DNA from: Centipeda periodontii DSM 2778
Lineage (GTDB): Bacteria > Bacillota > Negativicutes > Selenomonadales > Selenomonadaceae
NCBI RefSeq assembly: GCF_000213975.1
Contig: NZ_GL892076.1
Span: 740,422 to 804,421, forward strand
Length of the DNA: 64,000 nt
Direction of reading: 5' to 3'
In this document: positions 18,273 to 27,978 of the stretch, piece by piece
Position numbering within the stretch: the first letter of the stretch is position 1
Layout: every line of letters begins with the position of its first letter
Translations under genes and position numbers: made by a program
Notes under the pieces: model-generated
Database searches by the model: none
Told to the model about the DNA's origin: nothing
The model's input: the letters and a program-made list of their open reading frames with translations, nothing else

Positions 18273-20762
18273 ATGGAAAAGCAGCCGATGGCGATCGAAG
18301 TCCGCGGGGCGCGTGTTCACAATTTGAAAAATATATCTGTCGATATTCCGCTTCATAAGATTGTGGGTATTGCGGGTGTCTCCGGCTCGGGAAAGTCCTC
18401 GCTCGCACTGGGCGTGCTCTACGCTGAGGGTTCGCGCCGCTATCTCGAGGCGTTGTCGACGTATACGAGGCGGCGCATGACACAGGCAGAGAAGGCATGC
18501 GTCGATGAGGTGCGCTACATCCCTGCGGCGCTTGCACTGCATCAGCGCCCCGGCGTGCCCGGGATGCGCAGTACGTTCGGCACGTCTACGGAGCTGCTGA
18601 ACGTCGTACGTCTGATGTTTTCGCGTCTGGCGAGCCATCGCTGCCCGAACGGTCACTATGCAGCGCCGACGCGCAAGGTGGCGGCGGAACAGGAGATCGT
18701 CTGCCCGACGTGCGGCGTACATTTCTATGCACCGGGTGCGGAGGAACTCGCGTTCAACAGCGGCGGTGCCTGTGAGGCGTGCGGAGGTACCGGCGTTGTC
18801 CGCGTCGTTGACGAATCGACGCTCGTGCCCGACGACTCCCTCTCGATCGACGATGGGGCAGTACTGCCGTGGCAGACGCTCATGTGGTCTCTGATGAAGG
18901 AGATCGCGCAGAAACTCGGCGTGCGGACGGATGTGCCGTTTCGCGAACTGACTGCGCAGGAAAAGGAGATCGTCTTTCACGGACCTCCCGACAAGGTGCA
19001 TCTGGTCTATCAGATCCAAAAGACCGGTGCGGCGGGGGAGATGGACTTCACCTACTTCAATGCAATTTATACCGTAGAAAATGCGCTCGCGAAGGTCAAG
19101 GATGAAAAGGGAATGAAGCGTGTGGAAAAATTCCTGCGCCAAGAAATCTGTCCGGCCTGTCACGGCACACGCCTCTCGGATGCCGCACGTGCGCCGCGCC
19201 TCGCCGAGCGCTCTCTGCCGGATGTCTGCAGGATGACGCTGACGGAACTTGCGGCATGGATCGCAGATGTTCCAAAGGCTATGCCGCGGGATATGATTCC
19301 GATGGCGGAAAGCATCTGTGAGAGTTTCCGGCATACGGCGGCGCGCCTCATGGAGCTTGGACTCGGCTACCTCACGCTCGACCGCGCGGCCTCGACGCTC
19401 TCGACGGGGGAGCGGCAGCGTATGCAGCTCGCGCGTGCCGTGCGCAATCGGACAACGGGCGTGCTCTACGTTCTTGACGAGCCGTCCATCGGACTCCATC
19501 CCTCGAACATTGACGGACTGCTGAACGTCATGCGGGAGCTTATGTCCGACGGGAACTCCATCGTCCTCGTCGATCACGATGTGCAGATTCTGCGCAGCGC
19601 AGATCATTTCATCGAGCTCGGGCCGGAGGCGGGCGCAGGCGGCGGTACGATCATCGCGCAGGGAACACTTGCAGAGATGAAAAAAAGTGCGAACTCACGC
19701 ATCGGTGGTTTTCTTGACGGCAGGAAAAAGGTGCAGGTTCATACACCTGCGGCGGCCGAGGACATGTTCAAGCATGGGCGGATTGTGCTCAAGACAGAGC
19801 AGATTCATACGGTGAAGCCGCTCTCCGCCGTGTTTCCGCAGGGACGGCTGAGTGTTGTGACCGGTGTTTCTGGCTCGGGCAAGACGACGCTCATTCTGGA
19901 AAGCCTGATTCCGGCACTGGAAGCACAGATCGGCAGGACATCGCTGCCCGCGCATGTCCAGTCGATTGCCGCCGACGGTGTGCGGCAGGTGCGGTTGATC
20001 GACGCTGTACCGATTGGCGCCAACGTGCGCTCGACCGTTGCTACCTACGCGAACGTGCACGATGAGCTGCGAAAACTTTATGCGCGCACGCCGGCAGCAA
20101 AGGAGAAGGGGTATAAGGCCGGGGATTTTTCCTATAATACGGGAAAACTTCGCTGTCCGACCTGCGACGGAACCGGCTCGATCAGCCTCGATGTCCAATT
20201 TCTGCCCGACGTCACGATCGACTGCCCCGACTGCGGCGGCTCTCGATACCGCAAGGAAGCTGGCGAGATTCTTCGTGTGCCGCGCAAGGGGAAGCAGCCG
20301 TGCTCGCTCCCCGCGTTGATGTCCCTGAGCGTTGACGAAGCACTGGCGGTTTGCTGTGATTTGAAAACGGTGCAGCGGCGCCTTCAGATCCTGCACGATC
20401 TCGGACTCGGATATCTGACGCTCGGTGAGGCGACGCCCGGGCTCTCGGGCGGCGAGGCGCAGCGTCTGAAGCTCGCGAGCGATATGGGCAGGGGGCAGGA
20501 GGGCTCTGTATTCGTCTTCGATGAGCCGACAATCGGTCTGCATCCGCTCGATGTAGAGACGCTGCTCGGTGTGTTCCAAACGCTCATGGCGAGCGGTGCG
20601 ACCGTCATCGTCATCGAGCATGACCTCGACGTTATACGCAATGCCGACTACATTCTCGACATGGGACCCGGCGGCGGCGAAGAGGGCGGCAGGATCGTTG
20701 CCTGCGGTACGCATGCGGATATCCGGAAGGAACCCAAAAGTGTCACGGGACGGTATCTTTGA
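18273..20762 (+). CDS. UvrA-like ATPase (UvrA2 type)
   Basis: 829 residues from the ATG at 18273, with AAGGAGAGGGG upstream; the open frame begins at 18219 without a ribosome site. Two ABC halves: GVSGSGKSSL (Walker A) with LSTGERQRMQLA and VLYVLDEPSIGLHP, then GVSGSGKTTL with LSGGEAQRLKLA and VFVFDEPTIGLHP. Zinc-binding pairs are CPTC/CEACGGTG in the first half and CPTCDGTG/CPDCGGSRY in the second. The UvrB-binding segment of true UvrA is largely absent and the protein is about 110 residues short, as in UvrA2 or DrrC-like proteins linked to tolerance of DNA-binding drugs. It is unlikely to be the only UvrA of the cell. Confidence 0.88.
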   Translation: MEKQPMAIEVRGARVHNLKNISVDIPLHKIVGIAGVSGSGKSSLALGVLYAEGSRRYLEALSTYTRRRMTQAEKACVDEVRYIPAALALHQRPGVPGMRSTFGTSTELLNVVRLMFSRLASHRCPNGHYAAPTRKVAAEQEIVCPTCGVHFYAPGAEELAFNSGGACEACGGTGVVRVVDESTLVPDDSLSIDDGAVLPWQTLMWSLMKEIAQKLGVRTDVPFRELTAQEKEIVFHGPPDKVHLVYQIQKTGAAGEMDFTYFNAIYTVENALAKVKDEKGMKRVEKFLRQEICPACHGTRLSDAARAPRLAERSLPDVCRMTLTELAAWIADVPKAMPRDMIPMAESICESFRHTAARLMELGLGYLTLDRAASTLSTGERQRMQLARAVRNRTTGVLYVLDEPSIGLHPSNIDGLLNVMRELMSDGNSIVLVDHDVQILRSADHFIELGPEAGAGGGTIIAQGTLAEMKKSANSRIGGFLDGRKKVQVHTPAAAEDMFKHGRIVLKTEQIHTVKPLSAVFPQGRLSVVTGVSGSGKTTLILESLIPALEAQIGRTSLPAHVQSIAADGVRQVRLIDAVPIGANVRSTVATYANVHDELRKLYARTPAAKEKGYKAGDFSYNTGKLRCPTCDGTGSISLDVQFLPDVTIDCPDCGGSRYRKEAGEILRVPRKGKQPCSLPALMSLSVDEALAVCCDLKTVQRRLQILHDLGLGYLTLGEATPGLSGGEAQRLKLASDMGRGQEGSVFVFDEPTIGLHPLDVETLLGVFQTLMASGATVIVIEHDLDVIRNADYILDMGPGGGEEGGRIVACGTHADIRKEPKSVTGRYL

Positions 20763-20789
20763 GCCGTTCTGTCGAAGGAGATGATTTGT

Positions 20790-22160
20790 TTGATTTTGGA
20801 TAAGCTAAAAGATTTTTTTGATTTGCGCGGCGACACTGCTTCGGTACAGGAAATTACAGAACGGGTCAATGCCGGCGTGCGATTTCGGGGGACGAATCTC
20901 AGTGTCCTGATATTGGCGATCTTTATTGCCTCCATCGGTCTCAATATGAACAGCACGGCGGTCATTATCGGCGCGATGCTGATCTCTCCGCTGATGGGGT
21001 CGATCCTTGGGATTGGCTATGGCCTTGCCCGTTACGACAGCACATATATCCGTTCCAGTGCAGGAAGCCTGTTCGCCCAGGTGATCATTTCGGTTGCTGC
21101 ATCGACGTTTTATTTTTCCCTCACACCGATCGATGCCCCTTCGTCGGAACTGCTTGCACGAACATCGCCGACCATCTGGGACGTTTTGATCGCGGTCTTT
21201 GGCGGCCTCGCAGGCATCATCGGCGTAACACGCAAAGAGGGCGGGAATGTCATCCCTGGTGTTGCGATTGCAACGGCTCTGATGCCTCCTCTCGGTACCG
21301 CGGGGTATGGCATTGCAACGGGCGTGACGGCGTACACCGTGGGGGCACTCTATCTGTTCTTTATCAACAGTTTCTTTATCTGTCTGACGGCATTCATCGT
21401 CCTGAAAATCATCGATATCCCCTCGAAGATTGCGCGGGATTCTGTCGAATTTTCAAGACAGAAACGCTATTTGCTGACCTTTGCCATACTGGTCACGCTG
21501 CCCAGCTGTTTCTTTGCGTATCAGAGCGTGCAGGAAAATCTGGAGAACGAGCAGGCGAAGATTTATATCGAGGAGAATTTCAAAGCACCACCTCGTCTGG
21601 CAATCTCCTATACGTTGGACAACGAGAAGAAAATGCTGACAGTGTTTACGATTGCCGGAATATCGGAGGACGACTTGGCGGCATTGACGGAGAAGCTGCA
21701 TGAAAAGAAATACCTCAGGCCGTTCCAGTTGGAGGTGTTTTCTGCGGAAACGGTGGAAGAGAGAGAAAAGATGGAGGCAATGATCGATCAAAGACTCGGC
21801 GAGGTCAAAAAAAGTGCCATTCCCTCTATGCAGGAGCAGCAGACCGTGACCGCACTCAAGTCTGCCCGCGAGGAAAGTGAGAAGCAGGGGACTTACATAT
21901 TGGACTGGAATCGAGAGGCGCGTATTGTATTTCCGCAAATCTCCCGCATCGCTGTCGGGAGTGTGCAAGCCCCTGCTCCGGCGGCAGATAAATCGGCTGC
22001 TCTGAGTGAAACGCAAATTGCGTTCATATATCTGCAATCGGATATGGACGAAGCGTCGCGTGCTCGCTTGACCGAATGGATTTCGGACAAAGCAAAGAAC
22101 CGTGTAGAGGTGCACTTCCTCCCCGAAGTTCCGCCAGCAGAGGCAAAAAAGGGATTGTAA
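20790..22160 (+). CDS. DUF389 family membrane protein
   Basis: About 456 residues. The N-terminal 240 residues hold six or so membrane helices with the DUF389 (TIGR00341) core: SIGLNMNSTAVIIGAMLISP, GGLAGIIGVTR and GVAIATALMPPLGTAGYG. The C-terminal 200 residues are soluble and charged, with a coiled-coil-like stretch. No transport function is proven for the family. AAGGAG touches the ATG at 20781, so the likely start is the TTG at 20790 (nine-base spacing). A MITE begins right after the stop codon. Confidence 0.8.
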   Translation: MILDKLKDFFDLRGDTASVQEITERVNAGVRFRGTNLSVLILAIFIASIGLNMNSTAVIIGAMLISPLMGSILGIGYGLARYDSTYIRSSAGSLFAQVIISVAASTFYFSLTPIDAPSSELLARTSPTIWDVLIAVFGGLAGIIGVTRKEGGNVIPGVAIATALMPPLGTAGYGIATGVTAYTVGALYLFFINSFFICLTAFIVLKIIDIPSKIARDSVEFSRQKRYLLTFAILVTLPSCFFAYQSVQENLENEQAKIYIEENFKAPPRLAISYTLDNEKKMLTVFTIAGISEDDLAALTEKLHEKKYLRPFQLEVFSAETVEEREKMEAMIDQRLGEVKKSAIPSMQEQQTVTALKSAREESEKQGTYILDWNREARIVFPQISRIAVGSVQAPAPAADKSAALSETQIAFIYLQSDMDEASRARLTEWISDKAKNRVEVHFLPEVPPAEAKKGL

Positions 22161-22319
22161 GGAATCGCTGATAAAATAGACCCTCAGATTGGCGTAGATT
22201 TTTCGTCCTGTCAAGGAGACAAACCGGACACATAGCCAAAGCTATGTGGAGGATTTGTCGACAAAGAGAGGGCGAAAAAGATGCGTCAAGATGGCGGTGC
22301 TGAATTTATCAGTGGTTCC
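22161..22319 (+). mobile_element. MITE copy 3
   Basis: 159 bp, from GGAATCGCTGATAAA to TTTATCAGTGGTTCC. It abuts the stop codon of the DUF389 gene. Its right flank (AATCAGGGAAGAGAAAGG) is the same as that of copy 2, so copies 2 and 3 belong to a larger duplicated segment. Confidence 0.9.
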
Positions 22320-22351
22320 ATAATCAGGGAAGAGAAAGGATGATAACAATC

Positions 22352-22519
22352 ATGAGTGAGGGAAATGCAGAGGAACTGATTCGCTCGATGAGCGCGCAGC
22401 GCGTGGAGGCGATGCGTGCTGCTTTTGAGGCGGATCTCATGGCGGCGCGGTATCGCAAGAAATCGTTCGCGTGGTATAGGGACGTTATTGCGACGAACGG
22501 GGCGAGTCTGCGGCGGTAA
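22352..22519 (+). pseudogene. Chimeric remnant: Rpn-tail start fused to a GH1 C-terminus
   Basis: A 55-codon frame. The first 33 residues (MSEGNAEELIRSMSAQRVEA and on) are nearly identical to the start of the 17063 gene. They then pass directly into RYRKKSFAWYRDVIATNGAS, the last residues of a GH1 beta-glucosidase. The GH1 tail differs from the one at 18088 (ASLRR against ECLKR), so it comes from a different GH1 paralogue. The junction lies in a short GCGCGGTATCG-type stretch shared by both parents. A real protein is unlikely. Confidence 0.8.
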
Positions 22520-22551
22520 GAATACAGACTCTTGGAGCGCCAACACAAACA

Positions 22552-22598
22552 GGGGCTGCTGCACGAAGTCATTTTGACTCGTGCGGCAGCCCCCTTTT
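22552..22598 (+). terminator. Terminator before the TpsA gene
   Basis: GGGGCTGCTGCACGA pairs with TCGTGCGGCAGCCCC (one mismatch) and ends in CTTTT. Confidence 0.8.
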
Positions 22599-22673
22599 GC
22601 TATGCGTTTTCGATGCTCTGACGCGATGAAACACATCACTTTCGTGTAAGATGTTGTCACTTTCTGCAAATTT

Positions 22674-22702
22674 TTGTGATACCTCTATAAAAATGCTATA
22701 AT
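22674..22702 (+). promoter_or_regulatory. Promoter of the TpsA-like adhesin
   Basis: TTGTGA and TATAAT separated by exactly 17 bp, 50 bp before the gene start. Confidence 0.7.
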
Positions 22703-22754
22703 ATAAAGAAAAAATGCGGAAGCTATGGGACAATATCAGAAAGGAAGTCGCAAT

Positions 22755-25700
22755 ATGAAAGCCTCATCAAATGCACATCTGCACCGCACACTCCTCTGTG
22801 CGCTCTTTGCGGGGAGTATCGCCGCGCCGTTTGCCGTGCCGCACGCGTATGCGCTGCCCATCGAGGGCGCAAATGCCCCGACAAATGCGGGGGAGGCGAA
22901 TATCTCCACGAGCGGCACGGTCATGGACATCACGGGCAAGACCGAGCACAATGTGCTCCGATGGGAGGACTTCTCCGTCGATTCGGGCGAGAAGGTACGC
23001 TTCGACAGCGGCAGCCAGACAAAGGACTATCTGAACCTCGTCACGGGCGAGGGCGCGTCGAACATCTACGGCACGCTCGAGGGCGGTCGGAACGTCTACC
23101 TCGTGAACCCGCACGGCATCCTCTTTGCCGCAGGCTCGCAGGTCAATACGGGCGCGCTCTACCTCTCGACGGCGAAGCCCGATGATATTGCCGCAGCAAC
23201 GAATACATTCAAGACAAACGGCACAAGCCCCCTCTCCGCCACCGCGCAGACGGGCGACGTGCTGAACCTCGGCACGGTAAAGGCGAGCAAACTCTACATC
23301 GAGGGCAAGAACGTCAAAGTCCTCAACACGGATGCGGTCACGGACGCAAACGGCACGGCACTCACGGGGGCGAACGTCACGATTCGCAGCGCACAGACGC
23401 CGCATATCGGCTACGATGTCGGCAATCGAGCGACGGCGAACTTCGACGAGGGCGGCGGCTCTGTGCAGCATAGCTTCTATGACTATGCGAATCCGAACAC
23501 CGCAAAATCTGCAAGTGGGCGCGGATGGGAGGTAACGAACCTCGGCGGCACGGCGCATACGGACTATGACTATATGCGCGTGCATGATGTCTACGACCTG
23601 CAGAATATCAATGCGAAACGGGACGGCAGATACATCCTCGCGGGCAACATCGACGCAGGTGTCACAAATACATGGAATCGTACTGTGTATGGCATAGAGG
23701 GCTTCCTTCCGATTGGAGAAGATTATCGCACGCAATTTACGGGACAATTCGACGGCGCGGGACACACGCTGCGGGGGCTGTATATCAATCGTCCGAATGA
23801 GAATACTCAAGGGCTGTTTGGCTACACCGTCGGGGCACGCATTGAGAATCTCTCCCTTGTGGACGGCAATGTGGAGGGGCACGACTCGGTCGGCGGCATT
23901 GTGGGATATGCACAGGACACTGTGATTCGGAACGTTTCATACGCCGGCAGGGTCAATGGAAATCAGATCGTCGGCGGCATTGTGGGATGTGCGTGGGGCG
24001 GCAGCATTCAGAATGCATGGAATGCGGGCGCAGTCAGCGGGACAGGTCATAGCGCCGGCGGTATTGTGGGATATGCACGTGAGGCTGCTGTGATTCAGAA
24101 TGTCTGCAATACGGGCGCGATCACAGGGAATGAGAGAGTCGGCGGCATTGTGGGGGCGATAGCGGACAGTACCCTTCAGAATGCATGGAGTACGGGGTCG
24201 GTCACAGGGAGTCAGCAGGTCGGCGGCATTGTGGGGGCGATGGAGAACAGCACCCTTCGGTATGTATGGAATACGGGGACGGTCGCAGGGAGTCAGAAGG
24301 TCGGCGGCATTGTGGGGGAGGCAGACGGCGGCAGCATTCGCCATGCCGTATCGAAGACGGGCAGTGCAGGGCAGGCGGTCGGCGCATCGAGCAATGGGAC
24401 TGACGTGACGGATGTCAAGGTCGCTCCCGAGGCGGATATGAAGCTGGCGGCGACATACACGGACTGGAAGGACGCGAACGGCAACGCCGTCGTTGCGACC
24501 GAGGGCGGCAAGGGGCTGCCGTGGCGCATCTATGAGGGCAAGACCACGCCCCTCCTCACGGGTCTGATGAAGGGCACGAAGCGCCTTGCGAAAGTCTACG
24601 ACGGCAATGTCTTTGCGACAACGGACCCGCACATCACCCTCGTCCATACGGGGAAGGATGTCGGCACATACGATGCCTACAGTGACCAGTTTGGCTATAA
24701 CCTCATCGGCGGCGCGATCATTAAGCCGCGCGCATTGACGATTAGCGCAGTTGCGGCACAGAGTAAGACCTACGACGGCACGCGCGACGCAGACGCCGCG
24801 CAGTTCCACGCGACGCTCGGCAATATCGTCGCAGGCGAGGAAGGCAGCGTAACGGCGACCGCCACGGGCGCGGCGTACAACGACAAGAACGTCGCTGGGG
24901 CAAATAAAGTGAGCTACACGGGAGTCGCGCTCGGAGGTACAGGCGCGGGGAACTACAGTCTCGCCGCGACGACAGCGCAGGGGGCGGGCAGTATCACGGC
25001 GAAGCAGCTGAATCTCGCACTGACGGGCGGCGCACGCTTTGACAAGACGTATGACGGCACGGCGAACGTCACGCAGTCGCTCACGAAGGACAGGAACTAT
25101 ACGCTCACGAATTTCGTAAGCGGCGAGGGCGCAGACATCGCACTCGCACCTGTCACAGGTACATACACGGACAAGAACGCGGGCACGGGCAAAACCGTGA
25201 CCTTTGGCGGGCTGACGCTCACGGGTGCGGGCGCGGGGAACTATTCCCTCTCTGCGACCACCCTCACGACAACGGGCGACATCGCAAGGAAGACGCTGAC
25301 GCTCGAAGGGACGGCGGGCACGCAGTTCACCAAGATATACGACGGCACGGCGACCGTGACGCAGAACCTCGTGCGCGGTACGAACTATCGGCTTGCGGGC
25401 GTGGTCGAGGGCGAGGGCACGAGCGTTGTCGCGCTGAACGAATCCGTCGCACAGGGCGCATACACGACCGCGAACGCACAGGCGGCGGGCGCGCAGCAGA
25501 ACGTCACCTTTACGAACCTCGCGCTCACGGGTTCGGGGGCGGCGAACTATACGCTTGCAGCGAACAAGACCTTTGAGAGCGCGGGCAGGATCACGCCGAA
25601 GGAGCTGAATCTCGCGCTCGCGAGCGGCACACGCTTTGACAAGACGTACGATGGAAATGCAAACGTCACGCAGTCGCTCACGAAGGATGGGAACTATAGC

Positions 25701-27485
25701 CTCACGGGCTTCATTACGGGCGAGGGCGCGGACATCGAACTTGATACCGTCACAGGCACATACGCCGACAAGAACGCCGCCGCAGACAAAGCCGTGACCT
25801 TTGGCGGGCTGCGGCTCACGGGCACGGGCGCGGGGAACTATGTGCTGAACAAGACCGCGCTCACGGGCATAGGCACGATTTCGCCGAAGCAGCTGAATCT
25901 CGCACTCACGAGCGGCGCGCGCTTTGACAAGACGTATGACGGGAATGCAAACGTCACGCAGTCGCTCACGAAGGGGACGAACTACACCCTCACGAATTTT
26001 GCAGACGGTGAGGGCGCAGGAATCACAATCACGGGCGCGGGGACATACACGGACAAGAACGCGGGCACGGGCAAAACTGTGACCTTTGGCGGGCTGACGC
26101 TCACGGGTGCGGGCGCGGGGAACTATTCCCTCTCTACGACCACCCTCGCGACAACGGGCGACATCGCGAAGAGGGCGCTGACGCTCGAAGGGACGGCGGG
26201 CACGCAGTTCACCAAGACGTATGACGGCAATGCGACCGTGACGCAGAACCTCGCGCGCGGTACGAACTATCGGCTTGCGGGCGTGGTCGAGGGCGAGGGC
26301 ACGGACATTGTCGCGCTGAACGAATCCGCCGCACAGGGCGCGTACGCGACGAAGGATGCACAGGCGGCGGGCGCGCGGCAGAACGTCACGTTTAGGAACC
26401 TCGCGCTCACGGGTTCGGGCGCGGCGAACTATACGCTTGCGGCGAGCAAGACCTTTGAGAACGCGGGCAGGATCACGCCGAAGGAGCTGAACCTCGCGCT
26501 CACGAGCGGCGCACGCTTTGATAAGACGTACGATGGTACGGCGAACGTCACGCAGTCGCTCACGAAGGATGGGAACTACAGCCTCACGGGCTTCATTACG
26601 GGCGAGGGCGCGGACATCGAACTTGATACCGTCACAGGCACATACGCCGACAAGAATGCCGCCAGAGATAAAGCCGTCACGTTTGGCGGGCTGACGCTCA
26701 CGGGCACGGGCGCGGCGAACTATGTGCTGAACCGCACGAGCCTTGTGGGCACGGGTACGATCACGAAGCGTGCGCTGACCCTTGGCGCAGTCGCGGCGCA
26801 GACGAAGACCTACGACGGCACGACCGCCGCAGACGCCGCACAGTTCAGCGCAACGCTCGGCAATGTCGTCGCGAGCGACAGCGTAGCAGCGACCGCCACA
26901 GGTGCGACCTACAACGACAAGAACGTCGCTGCGGCAGCCACCGTTGACTACACAGGGCTAGCTCTCGGAGGTTCGGATGCGGGGAACTACAGTGTCGTGA
27001 GTACCGCGCAGGGGGCGGGCGCGATCACGCCGCGCGAACTCACGCTGACCGCCGATGCCAAGACTGCCACGCAGGGGGAGGCGCTGCCCTCCTTTACGGG
27101 ACGGGCGGACGGTTTTGCTGCGGGCGAGGATGCGTCCGTGTTCGGTGCGCAGGGCATCACGTTCGGCAGCGCGGTCACGAATACGAATACGCCGGGCAGC
27201 TACGCCGTGACGGGCAGGGCGGTCGGCGTCGCAGACGGTGTCGTCGGCAACTACCGCATCACGCAGGCGCCGGGGAATGCGCGTGCCTTTACCGTCAACG
27301 TCATGCCTGTCACAGGCGGCGTCCTCGCCTCGCTCATACAGGAGTCGAAGCCTATTTTCGACGATGGGTACAGCAGGCTCGTCTACCTCTATGGCATGCC
27401 GCGTCCCATTCCCGCTGAGATTCTTGGATTCTATCGCTTCGCACCTACGCGCGATCTCCTCATCGAGGGACTGCGGCTTGACTGA
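22755..27485 (+). CDS. TpsA-like filamentous adhesin with GLUG and YDG repeats
   Basis: 1576 residues from the ATG at 22755 (AAAGGAAG upstream). A signal peptide of about 44 residues ends at HAYA. Residues 45-200 are a filamentous-haemagglutinin/TPS secretion domain, with NVYLVNPHGILFAAGSQV equal to the NPNGI motif. Residues 370-540 contain six GLUG-type repeats (VGGIVG cores). Residues 664-1431 are eight YDG repeats, each beginning KTYDG and ending near a GNY motif. An MBG-like domain follows, then a 60-residue tail that is not a beta-barrel end. Such proteins cross the outer membrane through a TpsB pore and act in adhesion. No TpsB is next to it. Confidence 0.9.
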   Translation: MKASSNAHLHRTLLCALFAGSIAAPFAVPHAYALPIEGANAPTNAGEANISTSGTVMDITGKTEHNVLRWEDFSVDSGEKVRFDSGSQTKDYLNLVTGEGASNIYGTLEGGRNVYLVNPHGILFAAGSQVNTGALYLSTAKPDDIAAATNTFKTNGTSPLSATAQTGDVLNLGTVKASKLYIEGKNVKVLNTDAVTDANGTALTGANVTIRSAQTPHIGYDVGNRATANFDEGGGSVQHSFYDYANPNTAKSASGRGWEVTNLGGTAHTDYDYMRVHDVYDLQNINAKRDGRYILAGNIDAGVTNTWNRTVYGIEGFLPIGEDYRTQFTGQFDGAGHTLRGLYINRPNENTQGLFGYTVGARIENLSLVDGNVEGHDSVGGIVGYAQDTVIRNVSYAGRVNGNQIVGGIVGCAWGGSIQNAWNAGAVSGTGHSAGGIVGYAREAAVIQNVCNTGAITGNERVGGIVGAIADSTLQNAWSTGSVTGSQQVGGIVGAMENSTLRYVWNTGTVAGSQKVGGIVGEADGGSIRHAVSKTGSAGQAVGASSNGTDVTDVKVAPEADMKLAATYTDWKDANGNAVVATEGGKGLPWRIYEGKTTPLLTGLMKGTKRLAKVYDGNVFATTDPHITLVHTGKDVGTYDAYSDQFGYNLIGGAIIKPRALTISAVAAQSKTYDGTRDADAAQFHATLGNIVAGEEGSVTATATGAAYNDKNVAGANKVSYTGVALGGTGAGNYSLAATTAQGAGSITAKQLNLALTGGARFDKTYDGTANVTQSLTKDRNYTLTNFVSGEGADIALAPVTGTYTDKNAGTGKTVTFGGLTLTGAGAGNYSLSATTLTTTGDIARKTLTLEGTAGTQFTKIYDGTATVTQNLVRGTNYRLAGVVEGEGTSVVALNESVAQGAYTTANAQAAGAQQNVTFTNLALTGSGAANYTLAANKTFESAGRITPKELNLALASGTRFDKTYDGNANVTQSLTKDGNYSLTGFITGEGADIELDTVTGTYADKNAAADKAVTFGGLRLTGTGAGNYVLNKTALTGIGTISPKQLNLALTSGARFDKTYDGNANVTQSLTKGTNYTLTNFADGEGAGITITGAGTYTDKNAGTGKTVTFGGLTLTGAGAGNYSLSTTTLATTGDIAKRALTLEGTAGTQFTKTYDGNATVTQNLARGTNYRLAGVVEGEGTDIVALNESAAQGAYATKDAQAAGARQNVTFRNLALTGSGAANYTLAASKTFENAGRITPKELNLALTSGARFDKTYDGTANVTQSLTKDGNYSLTGFITGEGADIELDTVTGTYADKNAARDKAVTFGGLTLTGTGAANYVLNRTSLVGTGTITKRALTLGAVAAQTKTYDGTTAADAAQFSATLGNVVASDSVAATATGATYNDKNVAAAATVDYTGLALGGSDAGNYSVVSTAQGAGAITPRELTLTADAKTATQGEALPSFTGRADGFAAGEDASVFGAQGITFGSAVTNTNTPGSYAVTGRAVGVADGVVGNYRITQAPGNARAFTVNVMPVTGGVLASLIQESKPIFDDGYSRLVYLYGMPRPIPAEILGFYRFAPTRDLLIEGLRLD
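24744..27047 (+). repeat. YDG repeat array with a duplicated three-unit block
   Basis: Eight units begin at 24744, 25017, 25305, 25614, 25902, 26187, 26496 and 26784. Units 2-3-4 (25017-25901, 885 bp) and 5-6-7 (25902-26783, 882 bp) match pairwise in order, while units 1 and 8 resemble each other. The order is therefore A-BCD-BCD-A. Confidence 0.9.
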
Positions 27486-27537
27486 GGGGCTCTCGGAGCG
27501 GTATAGGTCATCTATCGAATCAGAGTCACTTATGCTG

Positions 27538-27775
27538 CCGGCGCCCCTATCGACACACCTTCGGTGTGCCACTTCCCCCGTAGCGACGGGGGAAGCTGAT
27601 ATGCCGTTTCCCCAAGCCTCCCCCGTTGCTGACCTGTCCAAGAAGCAAGTCCGTAGGACGAAGCTGATTGGGCAACAGGTCGTATGGGAAAACGTCCCAA
27701 GAACACAAGCGTTAGCGAAGTGTGATTGGTTGACGTTGACCGCTCGACACGGGGGAGGGGGCGCTTTGAACGGGG
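27538..27775. repeat. REP-like palindromic sequences
   Basis: The stretch holds two clear palindromes: CACACCTTCGGTGTG (27558-27572) and CTTCCCCCGTAGCGACGGGGGAAG (about 27573-27596). A second, partly degenerate part carries CCTCCCCCGTTGC and later CGACACGGGGGAGGG. The pattern resembles REP-type elements of Firmicutes. Short open frames here (for example a tail of 27238-27795) look like chance. Confidence 0.6.
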
Positions 27776-27794
27776 AGTGCTTTTATATCCAATG

Positions 27795-27850
27795 ACACAA
27801 GGAGCAACGATACGAGGCAATCTGACCTTATATTGCTGCTCCTTTTGTGT
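27795..27850. terminator. Hairpin, probable terminator
   Basis: ACACAAGGAGCA pairs with TGCTCCTTTTGTGT (one bulged pair) around about 30 bases. There is no long T run after it, so termination strength is unclear. Confidence 0.5.
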
Positions 27851-27878
27851 GCGTATAAAATTGTACGTTGAAAAAAAC

Positions 27879-27908
27879 TTGTCACATATTCAAATCTTGT
27901 GATAAAAT
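27879..27908 (+). promoter_or_regulatory. Probable promoter of the anion permease
   Basis: TTGTCA and TAAAAT with an 18-bp spacer, about 70 bp before the gene start. Confidence 0.45.
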
Positions 27909-27978
27909 GAACAAAGTTGCGCACTGCGGTAGACTGTGGTACCGCGTGCAGGATTCGGTTCAAAAAGGAGGCGCTTGA

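Noticed and set aside
27538..27775. Possible CRISPR array in the palindromic region after TpsA
   Set aside because: The repeats are not evenly spaced, differ from each other and have no spacers of constant length.
27238..27795. Open frame over the TpsA end and the REP-like region
   Set aside because: It is out of frame with TpsA, begins inside it, and continues through palindromic repeats.
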